A DNA stretch of 64,000 nt from Salinibacterium sp. dk2585 (GCF_008001035.1 NZ_CP042856.1:868001-932000), one strand, 5' to 3'. Counted from the first letter of the stretch, positions 36,344-46,100 are shown. Numbers and translations are program-made. The notes: a model not told the origin generated them from the sequence alone.

Positions 36344-37336
36344 TCAGATGGGCACCCGCACCTGTTGCAGCACGGCGCGGAGGATCGAGTCTGCCGTCAC
36401 GCCCTCGAGCTCAGCCTCGGGACGCAGCTGGAGGCGGTGCCGCCAGACGGGAAGCACCATGGCCTGCACATGGTCAGGCGTGATGGCGTCGAAACCGCTC
36501 AGCCAGGCCCACGCCTTCGCGGCTCCGAGGAGTGCCGTCGTGCCTCGCGGGCTCACGCCGAGCTTGACTGAGGGGCTCTCGCGCGTGCCTCGCGCGAGGT
36601 CGACAACGTAGGAGATCACGTCGCTCGTGGCGCCGACGGTCGCCACCTCCCGCTGCGCGGCGAGGAGGCGCTCCGGCGTCAGCACCGCCGTGACACCCGC
36701 GGACGAGAGGTCGCGAGGGCTGAAGCCGGCGGCACTGCGCGTGAGCACCTCGATCTCATGGCCCCGCTCGGGCACGTCGAGCACGAGCTTGAGCAGGAAG
36801 CGGTCGAGTTGCGCCTCCGGCAGTGTGTAGGTGCCCTCGTACTCGACGGGGTTCATGGTCGCGGCGACGAGGAAGGGCGAGGGGAGGGGGAGCGTCCGGC
36901 CGTCGACGCTGACCTGCCGTTCCTCCATCGCCTCGAGGAGGGCCGACTGCGTCTTGGGAGGTGTGCGGTTGATCTCGTCTGCGAGCAGCAGGTTCGTGAA
37001 GACGGGCCCCTCCCTGAAGTCGAAGTCGCCCGACTTCGCGTCGTAGACGAGCGAGCCCGTCACGTCGCCCGGCATGAGGTCTGGCGTGAACTGGATGCGC
37101 TTGGTATCGAGCGCGAGGGTGCGGCTGAGGGTGCGCACGAGCAGGGTCTTGGCAACGCCCGGCACGCCCTCAAGCAGCACGTGTCCGCCCGCGAGCAGTG
37201 CGATGATGAGTCCCGTGACGGCGCCGTCCTGCCCGACGACCGCCTTGCCGACCTCGGCGCGCACACGCGCGAAGTCATCACGCGGGCTGGCGGATGCTGC
37301 GGGCGCAGCCTGGGCTGCACTGGTCTCGTTGATCAT
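36344..37336 (-). CDS. MoxR-type AAA+ ATPase
   Basis: 330 aa from ATG 37336 (GAGGAG 9 bases upstream). Walker A GVPGVAKTLLVRTL, Walker B LLLADEINR, sensor-1 VAATMNPVEYEGTY and the family motif LPEAQLDRFLLK are visible; the C-terminal lid domain ends in VRVPI. MoxR ATPases are chaperone-like and act with DUF58/VWA partners, here immediately downstream. An in-frame extension to 37780 is a shadow of the DUF4350 gene. Probably translated from an operon that begins at 40390. Confidence 0.9.
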   Translation of the reverse strand: MINETSAAQAAPAASASPRDDFARVRAEVGKAVVGQDGAVTGLIIALLAGGHVLLEGVPGVAKTLLVRTLSRTLALDTKRIQFTPDLMPGDVTGSLVYDAKSGDFDFREGPVFTNLLLADEINRTPPKTQSALLEAMEERQVSVDGRTLPLPSPFLVAATMNPVEYEGTYTLPEAQLDRFLLKLVLDVPERGHEIEVLTRSAAGFSPRDLSSAGVTAVLTPERLLAAQREVATVGATSDVISYVVDLARGTRESPSVKLGVSPRGTTALLGAAKAWAWLSGFDAITPDHVQAMVLPVWRHRLQLRPEAELEGVTADSILRAVLQQVRVPI

Positions 37337-37371
37337 CTGGCGATGCTCCTCTTCGGATGGTCGTGGTCGGG

Positions 37372-38547
37372 TCAGGGTCTCGTGGCCTCCGCCACGGCGC
37401 GCTCGAGTTCGAGCAGGCCGTCGGAGAGTTCGATCATTTCCCTGTCGCTGTGGGGGATCGTGCCAACGAGCAGCGCTCTCACTCTCTCGGGAGCCTGCCC
37501 CACGAGCGCCGCAACGAGGTCGGCGACCTGCTCGACGGGTGCCGTGGCGGGCAGTTTCACCATGCCCGCGAGTCGCTGCACCGTGCCGACGCGGAGCGCG
37601 TCGAGCGCGCGCAGGCGGGCGGATGATCGCTGGTAGAGCCGGGCGCGACCCTCCATCGTCTCGGTCGCTCGCACGGTGACGGGGAGTCGTTCGACCACGA
37701 GCGGCCCGAGGCGCCTTCCCTGGGCAACCCCGGCGGCCACGACGACGAGGATCAGTAGCACGGTGACGGGAGTGACCCACGCCGGCGTGAGTTCCGCGAT
37801 GTCTGGCGCATCCCCGGAGGTGTCGCCGAGCCCGGGCACATACCAGACGAGGTGCGGATGCTCGCCGAGCAGTCCCAGCGCCAGGGCCGCATTCCCGTGC
37901 TCGGCGATGCGCTCGTTCGAAAAGGCCGCCGTCGTGCCGACGACACTCACGGTGCGCCCGGCCTCCCGCAGTTGGATGAGAGATGCGATTGAGTCACCGC
38001 TGTCGAGGCACGTCGTCACGTCCTGGGAGTCGCCGATGTGTCGATAGCCCTGTCCGTCGCCCACGACGCGCTCGGCACGCTGCACCGGGGCGAGCGAGCA
38101 GTCCGCGTCGAGCACGCCCTCCACGGCGCCCGCGTGGGCGACCTCGGGGGCAAGGGCAGACAGCACGTCGTAGGTGGGGTCGATGACAACGAGGTGCTCT
38201 GCCATCCGAGCAGCGGATGCCGCGGCATCCGCTGCGAGAATCCCGGAGCGGTCGTGCAGCACGAGGGTTGTGGCATCCGCCTTCACGGCCTCGCGGGTGT
38301 CGGCCATCGATTCCGTCAGGGTGACGGCGACGCCGCGGTCGCGCAGTACCTCGACGAGGGCCTTCGCCCCGGCTGGTCCCGGGCCCTCCGGGTCGAGAGG
38401 CACACCGAGGGGACGGCCGGCGCCCGCGCCGATGAACGCGATCATCGCGAGCGTGAGCGCGGCCACAGCGAAGACGATCCAGTAGACCCAGCGGCGGGCG
38501 GTCGCCCTCACTGTCTGTGTGGCAACCGTCGAGGGCGCGGCGCTCAC
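37372..38547 (-). CDS. DUF4350 domain membrane protein
   Basis: 391 aa. An N-terminal membrane helix (VYWIVFAVAALTLAMIAFIG), an external Rossmann-like region with PEGPGPAGAKALVEVLRDRG (the DUF4350 start, as in GldG-type proteins), a second helix (VLLILVVVAAGVAQG) and a cytoplasmic helical tail. The stop/start overlap with the DUF4129 gene by four bases and the gap of 35 bases to moxR show operon structure. Its role in the MoxR system is unknown; it may receive or position the substrate. Confidence 0.85.
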   Translation of the reverse strand: MSAAPSTVATQTVRATARRWVYWIVFAVAALTLAMIAFIGAGAGRPLGVPLDPEGPGPAGAKALVEVLRDRGVAVTLTESMADTREAVKADATTLVLHDRSGILAADAAASAARMAEHLVVIDPTYDVLSALAPEVAHAGAVEGVLDADCSLAPVQRAERVVGDGQGYRHIGDSQDVTTCLDSGDSIASLIQLREAGRTVSVVGTTAAFSNERIAEHGNAALALGLLGEHPHLVWYVPGLGDTSGDAPDIAELTPAWVTPVTVLLILVVVAAGVAQGRRLGPLVVERLPVTVRATETMEGRARLYQRSSARLRALDALRVGTVQRLAGMVKLPATAPVEQVADLVAALVGQAPERVRALLVGTIPHSDREMIELSDGLLELERAVAEATRP

Positions 38548-39194
38548 GAGCGGCGCCCCTCAGCATCCGCCCCGACCGCATCTAGGCTGGGGCGGGCGGC
38601 TCGTAGGGACGATTCCAGGGCTGCGACGCGCTCGTACTCCGAGCGCGTGGCGTCCCGCTCCAGGTACCTGACAGCGTCAAAGTCGTCGGCCGAGGCGGTG
38701 AGCGCCGTGAGGTGCTCAGGGAACACGCGGCTCGCCCGGTCCGCGAAGTCCTGCGCGGTCGTGCCTGGCAGGGTCGTCACGACGGTTCGCTCCGCGAGGC
38801 CTCGGGCGATCGCGCGGAACATGTCGGTCACCGCGTCATTCCAGAAGCCCGCGCTCGCGCTGCGCTCCGCGGCGCGACGCATCGCGGCCGCGTCACGCTG
38901 GTCATCGTCGCCGAAGAGCTCGCCCGTGACCCTGCTGTGCCGCGAGAGCGCGGGCCGCCCGAAGATGAAGAAGGCGGCCACGAGGAGGGCGACGAGCAGC
39001 AGCACGACGAGCAGCACGCCGAGGCCTTGCCCGCCCGCGCCCGGCTCGAAGCGGAGGGAGCTCAGCCACTCCCAGAGCGCGGATGCGAGGCGATCGAACC
39101 AATTCGGTTGCGCCTCGGCGTATTCACGCTTCGAGAGCTCGCGGATCACCCACTCCCTGGCCTCCGGAGCGTCCGGGTCGACGGGCACGATCAT
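38544..39194 (-). CDS. DUF4129 domain membrane protein
   Basis: 216 aa from ATG 39194, which overlaps the preceding TGA (ATGA); an in-frame ATG 11 codons earlier is less likely. One membrane helix (LLVVLLLVALLVAAFFIFG) is followed by the DUF4129 region: GFWNDAVTDMFRAIARGLAERTVV and PGTTAQDFADRA, which resembles the C-terminal domain of some transglutaminase-like membrane proteins, here without the catalytic part. It belongs to the MoxR/DUF58/DUF4350 set found widely in actinobacteria. Confidence 0.85.
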   Translation of the reverse strand: MIVPVDPDAPEAREWVIRELSKREYAEAQPNWFDRLASALWEWLSSLRFEPGAGGQGLGVLLVVLLLVALLVAAFFIFGRPALSRHSRVTGELFGDDDQRDAAAMRRAAERSASAGFWNDAVTDMFRAIARGLAERTVVTTLPGTTAQDFADRASRVFPEHLTALTASADDFDAVRYLERDATRSEYERVAALESSLRAARPSLDAVGADAEGRRS

Positions 39195-40390
39195 TGCCAG
39201 GGAGACCCTGTCGGTGTCGCACTCCACGCCGCGCCCTGCGGCGCCACCCGCTGCGGCAGGTATGGGTCGTCGAGGCTGGCCGCCCCTGCCTCGCGCTCCT
39301 CGACGAAGCGCGAGAGATCGAGTTCGAGCCCCTCCTTGCGCATCCGGAGGTCAATGTAGATGAGTCCGTTCGTCGCCGACTGCACGACCGTCGCGAAGGC
39401 CGTGAGCACGGTCGTGATGGCCATGATGACGACATAGCTGCCGAGGAACACGCTCAACACGAGGTCGTCGTTGGTGCCATTCGGGTCGATGATGAAGATG
39501 AGCATCGGCAGCAGGAAGGAGATCGGCGTCATGACGATCTGCATCGCGACGCTGAGGATGACGGCGACGAGTGCCTGTACGCCGAAGGTGCGCCAGAAGT
39601 AGCGGTCGGTGAGCCGCCAGGAGCGGGCGATCGCAGCCCCCAGGCGCAGCCGCTCGACCATGAGGGCGCTGGGGACGAGCGACAGTTTGGTGCCGAGCCA
39701 GACGGCGACCACGAGCAGGCCGAGCCCGCAGAGCACGGCGACGGCCACCGCGAGGGCGACGCCGACGGCCCCCATCGTGACGGCGAAGAGCACGGCGATC
39801 GCTGCGATGACAGCGAGCACGACGCCGACCGCGCCGAAGATCAGCAGCATCCAGCCGATGAGTGCCCAGAACCTCCCGCGACCGCGCCGCCAGAGTTGCC
39901 GGAGGGTGAGCTTCTCACCGAGTACCGCCCGCGACACGTCGAGCACGACGACACCCTGGAGGAAGGCCACGACCGCGACGCCCACGAGGCCAGGAACGAA
40001 AGTCGAGAGGACGAGGGCAAGGACGCTGCCGGCCGAGACCTCAGCTGCGTTCTCGGCGCTGACCGTCTCGAGGCGCATGGCGGAGAGGAAGAGGGATGCG
40101 ACCAGCACGCCGGCGGAGAGCACCATGACAAGGAACTGGGTGCTGAGCGCGAGGCCGAGGAGCGGGCGCGGGTTGCGTCGCACCGCCCGAAAGGATGCAC
40201 TGAGCAGCGTGCCCAGGGTCATGGGTCGGAGGGGCACGAGACCCGGCTGGGAGGGCTTCATCCAGGCCGTGCTCGACGCGGTTGGCGTGGAGGGCTGCCG
40301 ATACTGCGGCCCGGCGTGGCCAAGCGGCCCGACGGGTGGCTGCCAGGAGGTCGTCGCGTCGCCGCTGGCGTCGCCGCTGTCTGCGCTCAT
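39191..40390 (-). CDS. Multi-helix membrane protein, glycerophosphodiester-phosphodiesterase membrane-domain type
   Basis: 399 aa from the second of two adjacent ATGs (40390; the other is 40393), with a purine-rich GAGGGGG site just upstream. A Pro/Ser/Thr-rich cytoplasmic start of about 60 residues leads to LGTLLSASFRAVRRNPRPLLGL and then about six to eight membrane helices, a pattern of GDPD-associated membrane domains lacking the enzyme domain. A cytoplasmic charged C-terminus follows. First gene of the MoxR operon, divergent from mtrA with 118 bases between. Confidence 0.75.
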   Translation of the reverse strand: MSADSGDASGDATTSWQPPVGPLGHAGPQYRQPSTPTASSTAWMKPSQPGLVPLRPMTLGTLLSASFRAVRRNPRPLLGLALSTQFLVMVLSAGVLVASLFLSAMRLETVSAENAAEVSAGSVLALVLSTFVPGLVGVAVVAFLQGVVVLDVSRAVLGEKLTLRQLWRRGRGRFWALIGWMLLIFGAVGVVLAVIAAIAVLFAVTMGAVGVALAVAVAVLCGLGLLVVAVWLGTKLSLVPSALMVERLRLGAAIARSWRLTDRYFWRTFGVQALVAVILSVAMQIVMTPISFLLPMLIFIIDPNGTNDDLVLSVFLGSYVVIMAITTVLTAFATVVQSATNGLIYIDLRMRKEGLELDLSRFVEEREAGAASLDDPYLPQRVAPQGAAWSATPTGSPWQ

Positions 40391-40508
40391 CATGACCCCC
40401 TCGAATGTGTGCCGCAGCCTTCGGCAATCATGCTGGCATACTCGACTACTCTTGTGCGAAAGCCTCACCATCCCGTGAACCATGGGGTGCCGACACTGAG
40501 ACGGGACG

Positions 40509-41189
40509 ATGAACGCTCGCATCCTGGTGGTTGACGATGACACCGCGCTCGCAGAGATGATCGGCATCGTCCTGCAGTCGGAGGGCTTCACGCCGACCTT
40601 CTGCGCCGACGGCGCCGGCGCCCTCGAGGCCTTCCGCTCGTCCCGCCCCGATCTCGTGCTCCTCGACCTCATGCTTCCAGGCAAGGACGGCATCGAGGTG
40701 TGCGCCGAGATCCGGGCCGAGTCGGGCACGCCCATCATCATGCTGACCGCCAAGTCGGACACGACGGATGTCGTGCGGGGGCTCGAGAGCGGTGCCGACG
40801 ACTACGTCGTCAAGCCGTTCAACCCGAAGGAGCTCGTGGCGCGCATCCGTACGCGCCTGCGACCGTCACCGAAATCATCGAGCGACGTGCTGCGCATCGG
40901 CGATCTCACGATCGATGTCGCCGGGCACGAGGTGCGCCGAGGCGACACCGCCATCAATCTGACCCCCCTCGAGTTCGAACTGCTCCTCGCCCTCGCACTC
41001 AAGCCGCAGCAGGTCTTTACGCGCGAGATGCTGCTCGAGCAGGTCTGGGGCTACCACTACAAGGCCGACACGCGCCTCGTGAACGTGCACGTGCAGCGCC
41101 TTCGCGCCAAGGTGGAGCTCGATCCAGACAACCCGTCGATCGTGACGACAGTGCGAGGGGTCGGATACCGGGCCGGTGCCGGCCGCTGA
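40509..41189 (+). CDS. mtrA: MtrA response regulator
   Basis: 226 aa OmpR-family regulator. Acidic DDD at 9-11, phosphoacceptor Asp53 in LLDLMLPGKDG, then IMLTAKSD and VVKPFNPKEL; the DNA-binding half reads LTPLEFELLLALALKPQQVF and ends TTVRGVGYRAG. It controls cell division and cell-wall genes in actinobacteria and is usually essential or important. The identity is secured by the following mtrB and lpqB. The mtrB start lies 14 bases inside its 3' end. Confidence 0.94.
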   Translation: MNARILVVDDDTALAEMIGIVLQSEGFTPTFCADGAGALEAFRSSRPDLVLLDLMLPGKDGIEVCAEIRAESGTPIIMLTAKSDTTDVVRGLESGADDYVVKPFNPKELVARIRTRLRPSPKSSSDVLRIGDLTIDVAGHEVRRGDTAINLTPLEFELLLALALKPQQVFTREMLLEQVWGYHYKADTRLVNVHVQRLRAKVELDPDNPSIVTTVRGVGYRAGAGR

Positions 41190-42804
41190 GACCCCCGCGT
41201 CGCTGCCGGCAATGCAGTGGCGGATGCTGCGGGGCGCCGTCCTGAGCACGTGGCGGTCATCCCTGCAGTTCCGCACCGTCGCGATCACGGTCGTGCTCTC
41301 GGGGCTCGCCGTCATGGTCATCGGCACCTATATGTCCACCGTGATCGCTGGCAACCTCTTCAACTCCCGCAAGGACCAGGTCGAGGCGGAACACGCACGG
41401 GCCACCCTGCTCGCGCAGGACTACTTCACGAGCGCGCTCGCGGCCGACGAGGCGGGGCGCGTGGACTTCGACGAACTCAGTCGCGACGTGCGCAATCGCA
41501 TCCTCTCGTCCACGACGAGCCCCGGCAGCACGGGCTTCGCGATGCTGCGGGCGCCGGGGCAGAGCACCCAGTTCACGATGCCGTCGACCGTCAGCCGTGG
41601 CTTCGAGTCGAGCATCCTGAGCCGCGACCTCCGCAACGTCGTGCGGCAGGACACGGGCAGGGTCTACCTCCAGTCGGTCGAGCTGCCAGAGGGAACGCCG
41701 GGGCTCATCGCCGGCTCCCTCGTGACCGTGCCCTCGGCGGGAAGCTACGAGTTCTACCTGATCTTCGACCTCGGCGAGACGCAGCGCACGCTCGACTCGG
41801 TGCAGCAGACCCTCGTGATCGGCCTCGCGTCGCTCGTGCTGCTGATCGGGGGAGTCACGTGGATCGTCGTGCGTCTCGTGGTCGCTCCCGTGCGACTCGC
41901 CGCTGCGGCAAGTGAACGCCTCGCGGCCGGCCGACTGGAGGAGCGCATTCCCGAGCGGGGCGAAGACGTCATCGCGACCCTCGCGCGGTCGTTCAACGGC
42001 ATGGCGGACAGCCTCCAGCAGAAGATCACGCGGCTCGCCGAGGTGTCCCGGATGCAGCAGCGCTTCGTCTCCGACGTCTCCCACGAGTTGCGCACGCCCC
42101 TCACGACCATCCGCCTCGCGGGCGACGTGCTCTATGACCAGCGGGCTGACTTCAGCCCCACGACCGCGCGCACGGCGGAACTGCTCCACACGCAGGTCGA
42201 GCGCTTCGAACTCCTCCTCGCCGACCTCCTCGAGATCAGCCGCTATGACGCGGGCGCGGTCGAACTCGAACTCGAACCCACCAACCTCGTGCGCCTCGCG
42301 GAGGACGTCGCCGAGACCATGGTCCCCATCGCGCAGGAGCACGGCTCCGACATCACGGTGGTCGCGCCGGGCGGGCACGTCGAGGCGGAACTCGACCCTC
42401 GTCGCATCCGTCGCATCCTGCGCAACCTCCTCGGCAACGCGGTCGAACACGGCGAGGGGCAGCCCATCGTGATTACGGTCGACAGCAACGAGACGGCGAT
42501 CGGCCTGACGGTGCGCGACCACGGCGTCGGAATGACCGAGGCGCAGCTTGCGCGCGTCTTCGACCGGTTCTGGCGGGCAGACCCCTCGCGCAAGCGCACG
42601 ATCGGGGGCACGGGCCTCGGCCTCGCGATCGCCCAGGAGGACGCGGCGCTCCACGGGGGGCAGCTCGACGCATGGTCACGACCAGGCCAGGGAACCTGCT
42701 TCCGGCTCACCCTCCCTCGCCACCACGGTGAGCCGCTCGGCGAGTCGCCGGTCGAGCTCCCGGCGGATGTCGACCTTCCCGAGGGCGGTGAGACGGATGC
42801 GTGA
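41176..42804 (+). CDS. mtrB: MtrB sensor histidine kinase
   Basis: 542 aa from GTG 41176. Two membrane helices near residues 40 and 220 frame an external sensor part; a HAMP region (VAPVRLAAAASERLAAG) follows; the H-box VSDVSHELRTPLTTIRL has His303; N-box NLLGNAVEHGEG and G-boxes RDHGVGMTE and GTGLGLAIAQ complete the ATPase. It phosphorylates MtrA. The last 8 bases overlap lpqB, whose lipoprotein product is known to modulate MtrB in other actinobacteria. Confidence 0.94.
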   Translation: MPAAETPASLPAMQWRMLRGAVLSTWRSSLQFRTVAITVVLSGLAVMVIGTYMSTVIAGNLFNSRKDQVEAEHARATLLAQDYFTSALAADEAGRVDFDELSRDVRNRILSSTTSPGSTGFAMLRAPGQSTQFTMPSTVSRGFESSILSRDLRNVVRQDTGRVYLQSVELPEGTPGLIAGSLVTVPSAGSYEFYLIFDLGETQRTLDSVQQTLVIGLASLVLLIGGVTWIVVRLVVAPVRLAAAASERLAAGRLEERIPERGEDVIATLARSFNGMADSLQQKITRLAEVSRMQQRFVSDVSHELRTPLTTIRLAGDVLYDQRADFSPTTARTAELLHTQVERFELLLADLLEISRYDAGAVELELEPTNLVRLAEDVAETMVPIAQEHGSDITVVAPGGHVEAELDPRRIRRILRNLLGNAVEHGEGQPIVITVDSNETAIGLTVRDHGVGMTEAQLARVFDRFWRADPSRKRTIGGTGLGLAIAQEDAALHGGQLDAWSRPGQGTCFRLTLPRHHGEPLGESPVELPADVDLPEGGETDA

Positions 42805-44482
42805 GCGCGGTTCCACGCGTCGGCTCGCGGCGGTCCTCGCCCTCCTCGCCATGGCCATCCCGCTCGCCGCCTGCAGCGGCATCCCCTCAAGCGGCGATGT
42901 CGTCACGGGCTCCGAGGTGAGCCAACAGGATCCCGGCGGCGCCGAGTACATCGTCGAAGGCCCGGCAGAAGGCGACAGCATGGAGCAGATCCTGCGCGGC
43001 TTCATCAGTGCCTTCAAGGGCTCGGGCAACTACGACGTCGCGCGGCAGTTCCTCTCGTCCGGCTTCGTCAACGAGTGGGAGCCGCGCGAGAGCGTGCTCG
43101 TGCACTCCGGCAGCATCAACTATGTCGCGGCATCTGAGGACACGATGGATGTCGTGGTCGGCTCGGCAACCGCATCCGTCGACGCGGCCGGCTCCTATCG
43201 GCGGTTTAGCGCAGCCCCCTCGACCCTCCACTACGAGTTCGTGCGCGAGGAGGGGGAGTGGCGCATCAGCGCGGCCCCCAACGGCATCCTGCTCTCGGAG
43301 AGCCAGTTCGACAATGTCTTCAGCGAACACGTGCTCTATTTCGTCGACCCGGGCGGCACCGCGCTCGTTCCCGACCTGCGCTGGTTCCCGGCCGGGCCAA
43401 CGGCGGCCACGCGCGTCATGTCGGCCCTCCTCGCTGGCCCGCCCGCGTGGCTCGAAGGGGCCGCGACGACGGCGTTCCCCGCCGGCACCCAGCTGACCTC
43501 ACCGAAGCGCGTCGCGGTTGAGGGCTCCGTGGCATCCGTCGATCTCACGAGCGAAGCGCTGGCGGCGCCCGTCGGGCAGCGCCAGCTCATGCGACTGCAG
43601 ATCGAGTCGAGCCTCGACCTCGTTACCGCCGTCAGTATCTCGGTCGATGGCAGCCCCTTCGAGATTCCGGACCCCTCGCCCGGGATGCCGCAACCCCGCT
43701 ACCAGGTCGACAATCGGCCGCTCGTGCTGGACGACGGGAAATTCGGGTACTCGGCCAACGGGCAGATCTCGCCGATCGATGGGCTCAGCGAGCAGGTCGA
43801 AGCGCTGTCGCCCCGCGCCGTGACGCTCGCACGAGGAGGCGGCACGGCCGCAGTGCTGAACCAGAATGGCGTCGCTGTCGTTCGCCGAAACTCGGAGCCC
43901 GTGCTCCTCGACTCCCGGCCCGGATTGGTCGCGCCGGACCTCGACGGCTACGGCTACGTCTGGAGCGTGCCCGCCGACGCGCCCGCGGCGCTTCGAGCGC
44001 TCGCCTTCGACGGCACCGTGCACGAGATCACGAGCAACCTGCCGGCGGATGCCCGCGTCGCCGACATGGAGGTCTCCCGCGACGGTGCCCGCATCGCGAT
44101 CCTCCTCGCGACCCCTGCCGGTCCGCGCCTCCTCGTCTCGGCGATCGTGCGGGGCACTGGGGGTTCGAATGTGCCGACCACGCTCGGCGTGCCCGTCATC
44201 GACACGACGGTCCCCGGCACGGATGCCCGCGGCATCGCCTGGGTCGACGGCACGACGGTCGCCACCCTGACCGCGACAGGTCCCGACGTGTCGGTCGTCG
44301 CGCATCAGGTGGGCGGGAGCAGCGAATCGCTCGGCGGACCCGATGATGCCGTGCAGATCGTCGGCGGCAACGGCGAGGCCGGCCTGCGCGTGCTCGGCGC
44401 GGACGGCTCCCTCTCCGCTCGGCGGCCGAGCGGCTGGCAGACGACGCAGATCACGGCAGACGTCCTCGCGGTGCAGCGCTAG
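42797..44482 (+). CDS. lpqB: LpqB lipoprotein, MtrAB accessory factor
   Basis: 561 aa from ATG 42797 within the end of mtrB. The signal peptide (RRLAAVLALLAMAIPLAAC) has a lipobox with Cys26. A GerMN-type domain follows at about residues 180-300 (FVDPGGTALVPDLRWFP), and the C-terminal half is beta-propeller-like (repeated RAVTLARGGGTAAVL and LRALAFDGTVHEI strands). LpqB interacts with the MtrB sensor domain outside the membrane. The three genes mtrA-mtrB-lpqB form one overlapping transcription unit. Confidence 0.93.
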   Translation: MRERGSTRRLAAVLALLAMAIPLAACSGIPSSGDVVTGSEVSQQDPGGAEYIVEGPAEGDSMEQILRGFISAFKGSGNYDVARQFLSSGFVNEWEPRESVLVHSGSINYVAASEDTMDVVVGSATASVDAAGSYRRFSAAPSTLHYEFVREEGEWRISAAPNGILLSESQFDNVFSEHVLYFVDPGGTALVPDLRWFPAGPTAATRVMSALLAGPPAWLEGAATTAFPAGTQLTSPKRVAVEGSVASVDLTSEALAAPVGQRQLMRLQIESSLDLVTAVSISVDGSPFEIPDPSPGMPQPRYQVDNRPLVLDDGKFGYSANGQISPIDGLSEQVEALSPRAVTLARGGGTAAVLNQNGVAVVRRNSEPVLLDSRPGLVAPDLDGYGYVWSVPADAPAALRALAFDGTVHEITSNLPADARVADMEVSRDGARIAILLATPAGPRLLVSAIVRGTGGSNVPTTLGVPVIDTTVPGTDARGIAWVDGTTVATLTATGPDVSVVAHQVGGSSESLGGPDDAVQIVGGNGEAGLRVLGADGSLSARRPSGWQTTQITADVLAVQR

Positions 44483-44570
44483 CCTCCCCTCACAGCGCCT
44501 GACGGTGACTGCCGTCCACCGGGCCCGGTCCGGGGTCCCGCACGCGTCGCTGTCGCGGCAGGCTGGTGCA

Positions 44571-45299
44571 GTGCCAGACCGAACGCTCCTCGACCTCGCG
44601 CGGATGGCCGCGCTCGACGCACTCGCCGTGCTCCTGCCCGTCACGTGTGCGGGTTGCGGCGGGCCGGACAGGGCGCTGTGCGCAGAGTGTTGCACCGCAC
44701 TTGACGGCCCCCTCATCCGCAGGCGGCTCAAGGCCGCCAGCGGCGAGCATCCGTCGTCACTGCCCGAGCTCGACACCGTCTCCGCCGTGGCCTATGAGGG
44801 CACGGTGCGCAGCGCGCTCCTCGCCTTCAAGGAGCAGGGCCGCACCGACGTTGCGGGGGCGCTCGCCGTGTCGTTCGCTCGTGCCGTCGAGGCGGCACTC
44901 GACGATCATCGCGGTCGCGTTCCGAATGCGAGCGGCATTGTGCTCTGCCCTGTACCGCAGGGAGCGGCCTCAGCGCGGGCACGCGGCTACGACCCCGTGC
45001 GGATGCTCGCGAGACGCATCACGGGACGTCGCGTGCCGCCCCTGCTGCGCCGCGTTGCCCCTTCGGGAACGCAAAAGCTCCTGGGCATCGAGGATCGGCT
45101 GCGCAACGCGCGCGGCACACTGCGGGCGCGGCATGCGTTGCACGGGATGGAGGTGTTGCTCATCGACGATGTCGTGACCTCGGGCGCCACCCTCCTCGAG
45201 GCGGCGCGTGCCGTGTGGGAGGCCGGTGGTGAGGTCATCGGCGCTGCCGCACTCGCGGCGACGCCCCTGCGACACGCCGAGTCTCGACCTCCGTCGTGA
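44571..45299 (+). CDS. ComF-family phosphoribosyltransferase-like protein
   Basis: 242 aa from GTG 44571. An N-terminal zinc ribbon (CAGCGG ... CAEC, four cysteines) and a PRTase domain with CPVPQGAASARARGYD and the PRPP loop VLLIDDVVTSGATL near residues 200-214. This is the layout of ComF/GntX proteins involved in DNA uptake or nucleotide salvage; no other competence gene is nearby. The same gene sits between lpqB and hpf in mycobacteria. An in-frame extension to 44343 overlaps lpqB and lacks ComF features. Confidence 0.85.
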   Translation: MPDRTLLDLARMAALDALAVLLPVTCAGCGGPDRALCAECCTALDGPLIRRRLKAASGEHPSSLPELDTVSAVAYEGTVRSALLAFKEQGRTDVAGALAVSFARAVEAALDDHRGRVPNASGIVLCPVPQGAASARARGYDPVRMLARRITGRRVPPLLRRVAPSGTQKLLGIEDRLRNARGTLRARHALHGMEVLLIDDVVTSGATLLEAARAVWEAGGEVIGAAALAATPLRHAESRPPS

Positions 45300-45404
45300 T
45301 GTTCTCGTGACTTCCACAGCGCCCCGGGGCTACGGTGTGTGAAAGAGGCGCACTTGATCGCCTGGTTCGCGGTCGGTGCGTCGCCACAGAACCGGGAGGA
45401 CGCC

Positions 45405-46088
45405 ATGGAAATTTCCATCAACGGACGCAATGTGGGGATCACGGATCGCTTCCGTGAATACGCGACGGAGAAGGCGGAGAAGGTTTCCACTCTGCTGCCC
45501 AAGGCGATGGACTTCGAGATCAAGGTCAGCCGCCACAGCGACAGGAACGGGCAGCCTGGCGAGGACAGGGTCGAGCTCATGATCGTCGGGCCGGGGCCAC
45601 TCGTGCGGGCCGAGGCTTCAGGCTCAGACAAGTACGTTGCCTTCGATGTCGCGCTCGGCAAGATCCTCGAGCAGATTCGCCGCGCGAAGGACCGCCGCAA
45701 GGTGCACCGTGGCCAGCACCGCCCCACCTCCTTGCAGGAGGCGTCCGCGGCGGGATTCAATGTCATCGACATCACACCCGCGAGTCCCGAGGTGATCGAG
45801 AAGGTCACGACGGGATCCGTTCCCGTGGTGGCCGAGCCGGAGGCGGGCGATGACGACTGGAGTCCCGTCGTCATCCGCCGCAAGGTGTTCCCGTCGGCCA
45901 CCATGAAGGTCGACGAGGCGGTCGACCACATGGAGTTGGTCGGTCACGACTTCTACCTCTTCGTGGACGCGGAGACCGACCGGCCGAGCGTCGTCTACCG
46001 GCGCAAGGGCTGGGACTACGGAGTCATCTCCCTTGAAGACGAGGCAGAGGCGACGGAGGTGCGGGGCAAGCGACGCGCACGCGCCTGA
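45405..46088 (+). CDS. hpf: Long-form ribosome hibernation-promoting factor
   Basis: 227 aa from ATG 45405 (GGGAGGA upstream). The N-terminal S30AE domain (residues 1-105) starts MEISINGRNVGITDRFREY and carries many basic residues in the second helix (RRAKDRRKVHRGQHR); the C-terminal dimerisation domain is marked by IRRKVFPSATMKVDEAVDHM and FVDAETDRPSVVYRRK. Long HPF joins two 70S ribosomes into inactive 100S pairs in stationary phase. It precedes secA, as in most actinobacteria and firmicutes. A strong hairpin follows at 46101. Confidence 0.94.
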   Translation: MEISINGRNVGITDRFREYATEKAEKVSTLLPKAMDFEIKVSRHSDRNGQPGEDRVELMIVGPGPLVRAEASGSDKYVAFDVALGKILEQIRRAKDRRKVHRGQHRPTSLQEASAAGFNVIDITPASPEVIEKVTTGSVPVVAEPEAGDDDWSPVVIRRKVFPSATMKVDEAVDHMELVGHDFYLFVDAETDRPSVVYRRKGWDYGVISLEDEAEATEVRGKRRARA

Positions 46089-46100
46089 GTGAACGAACGA

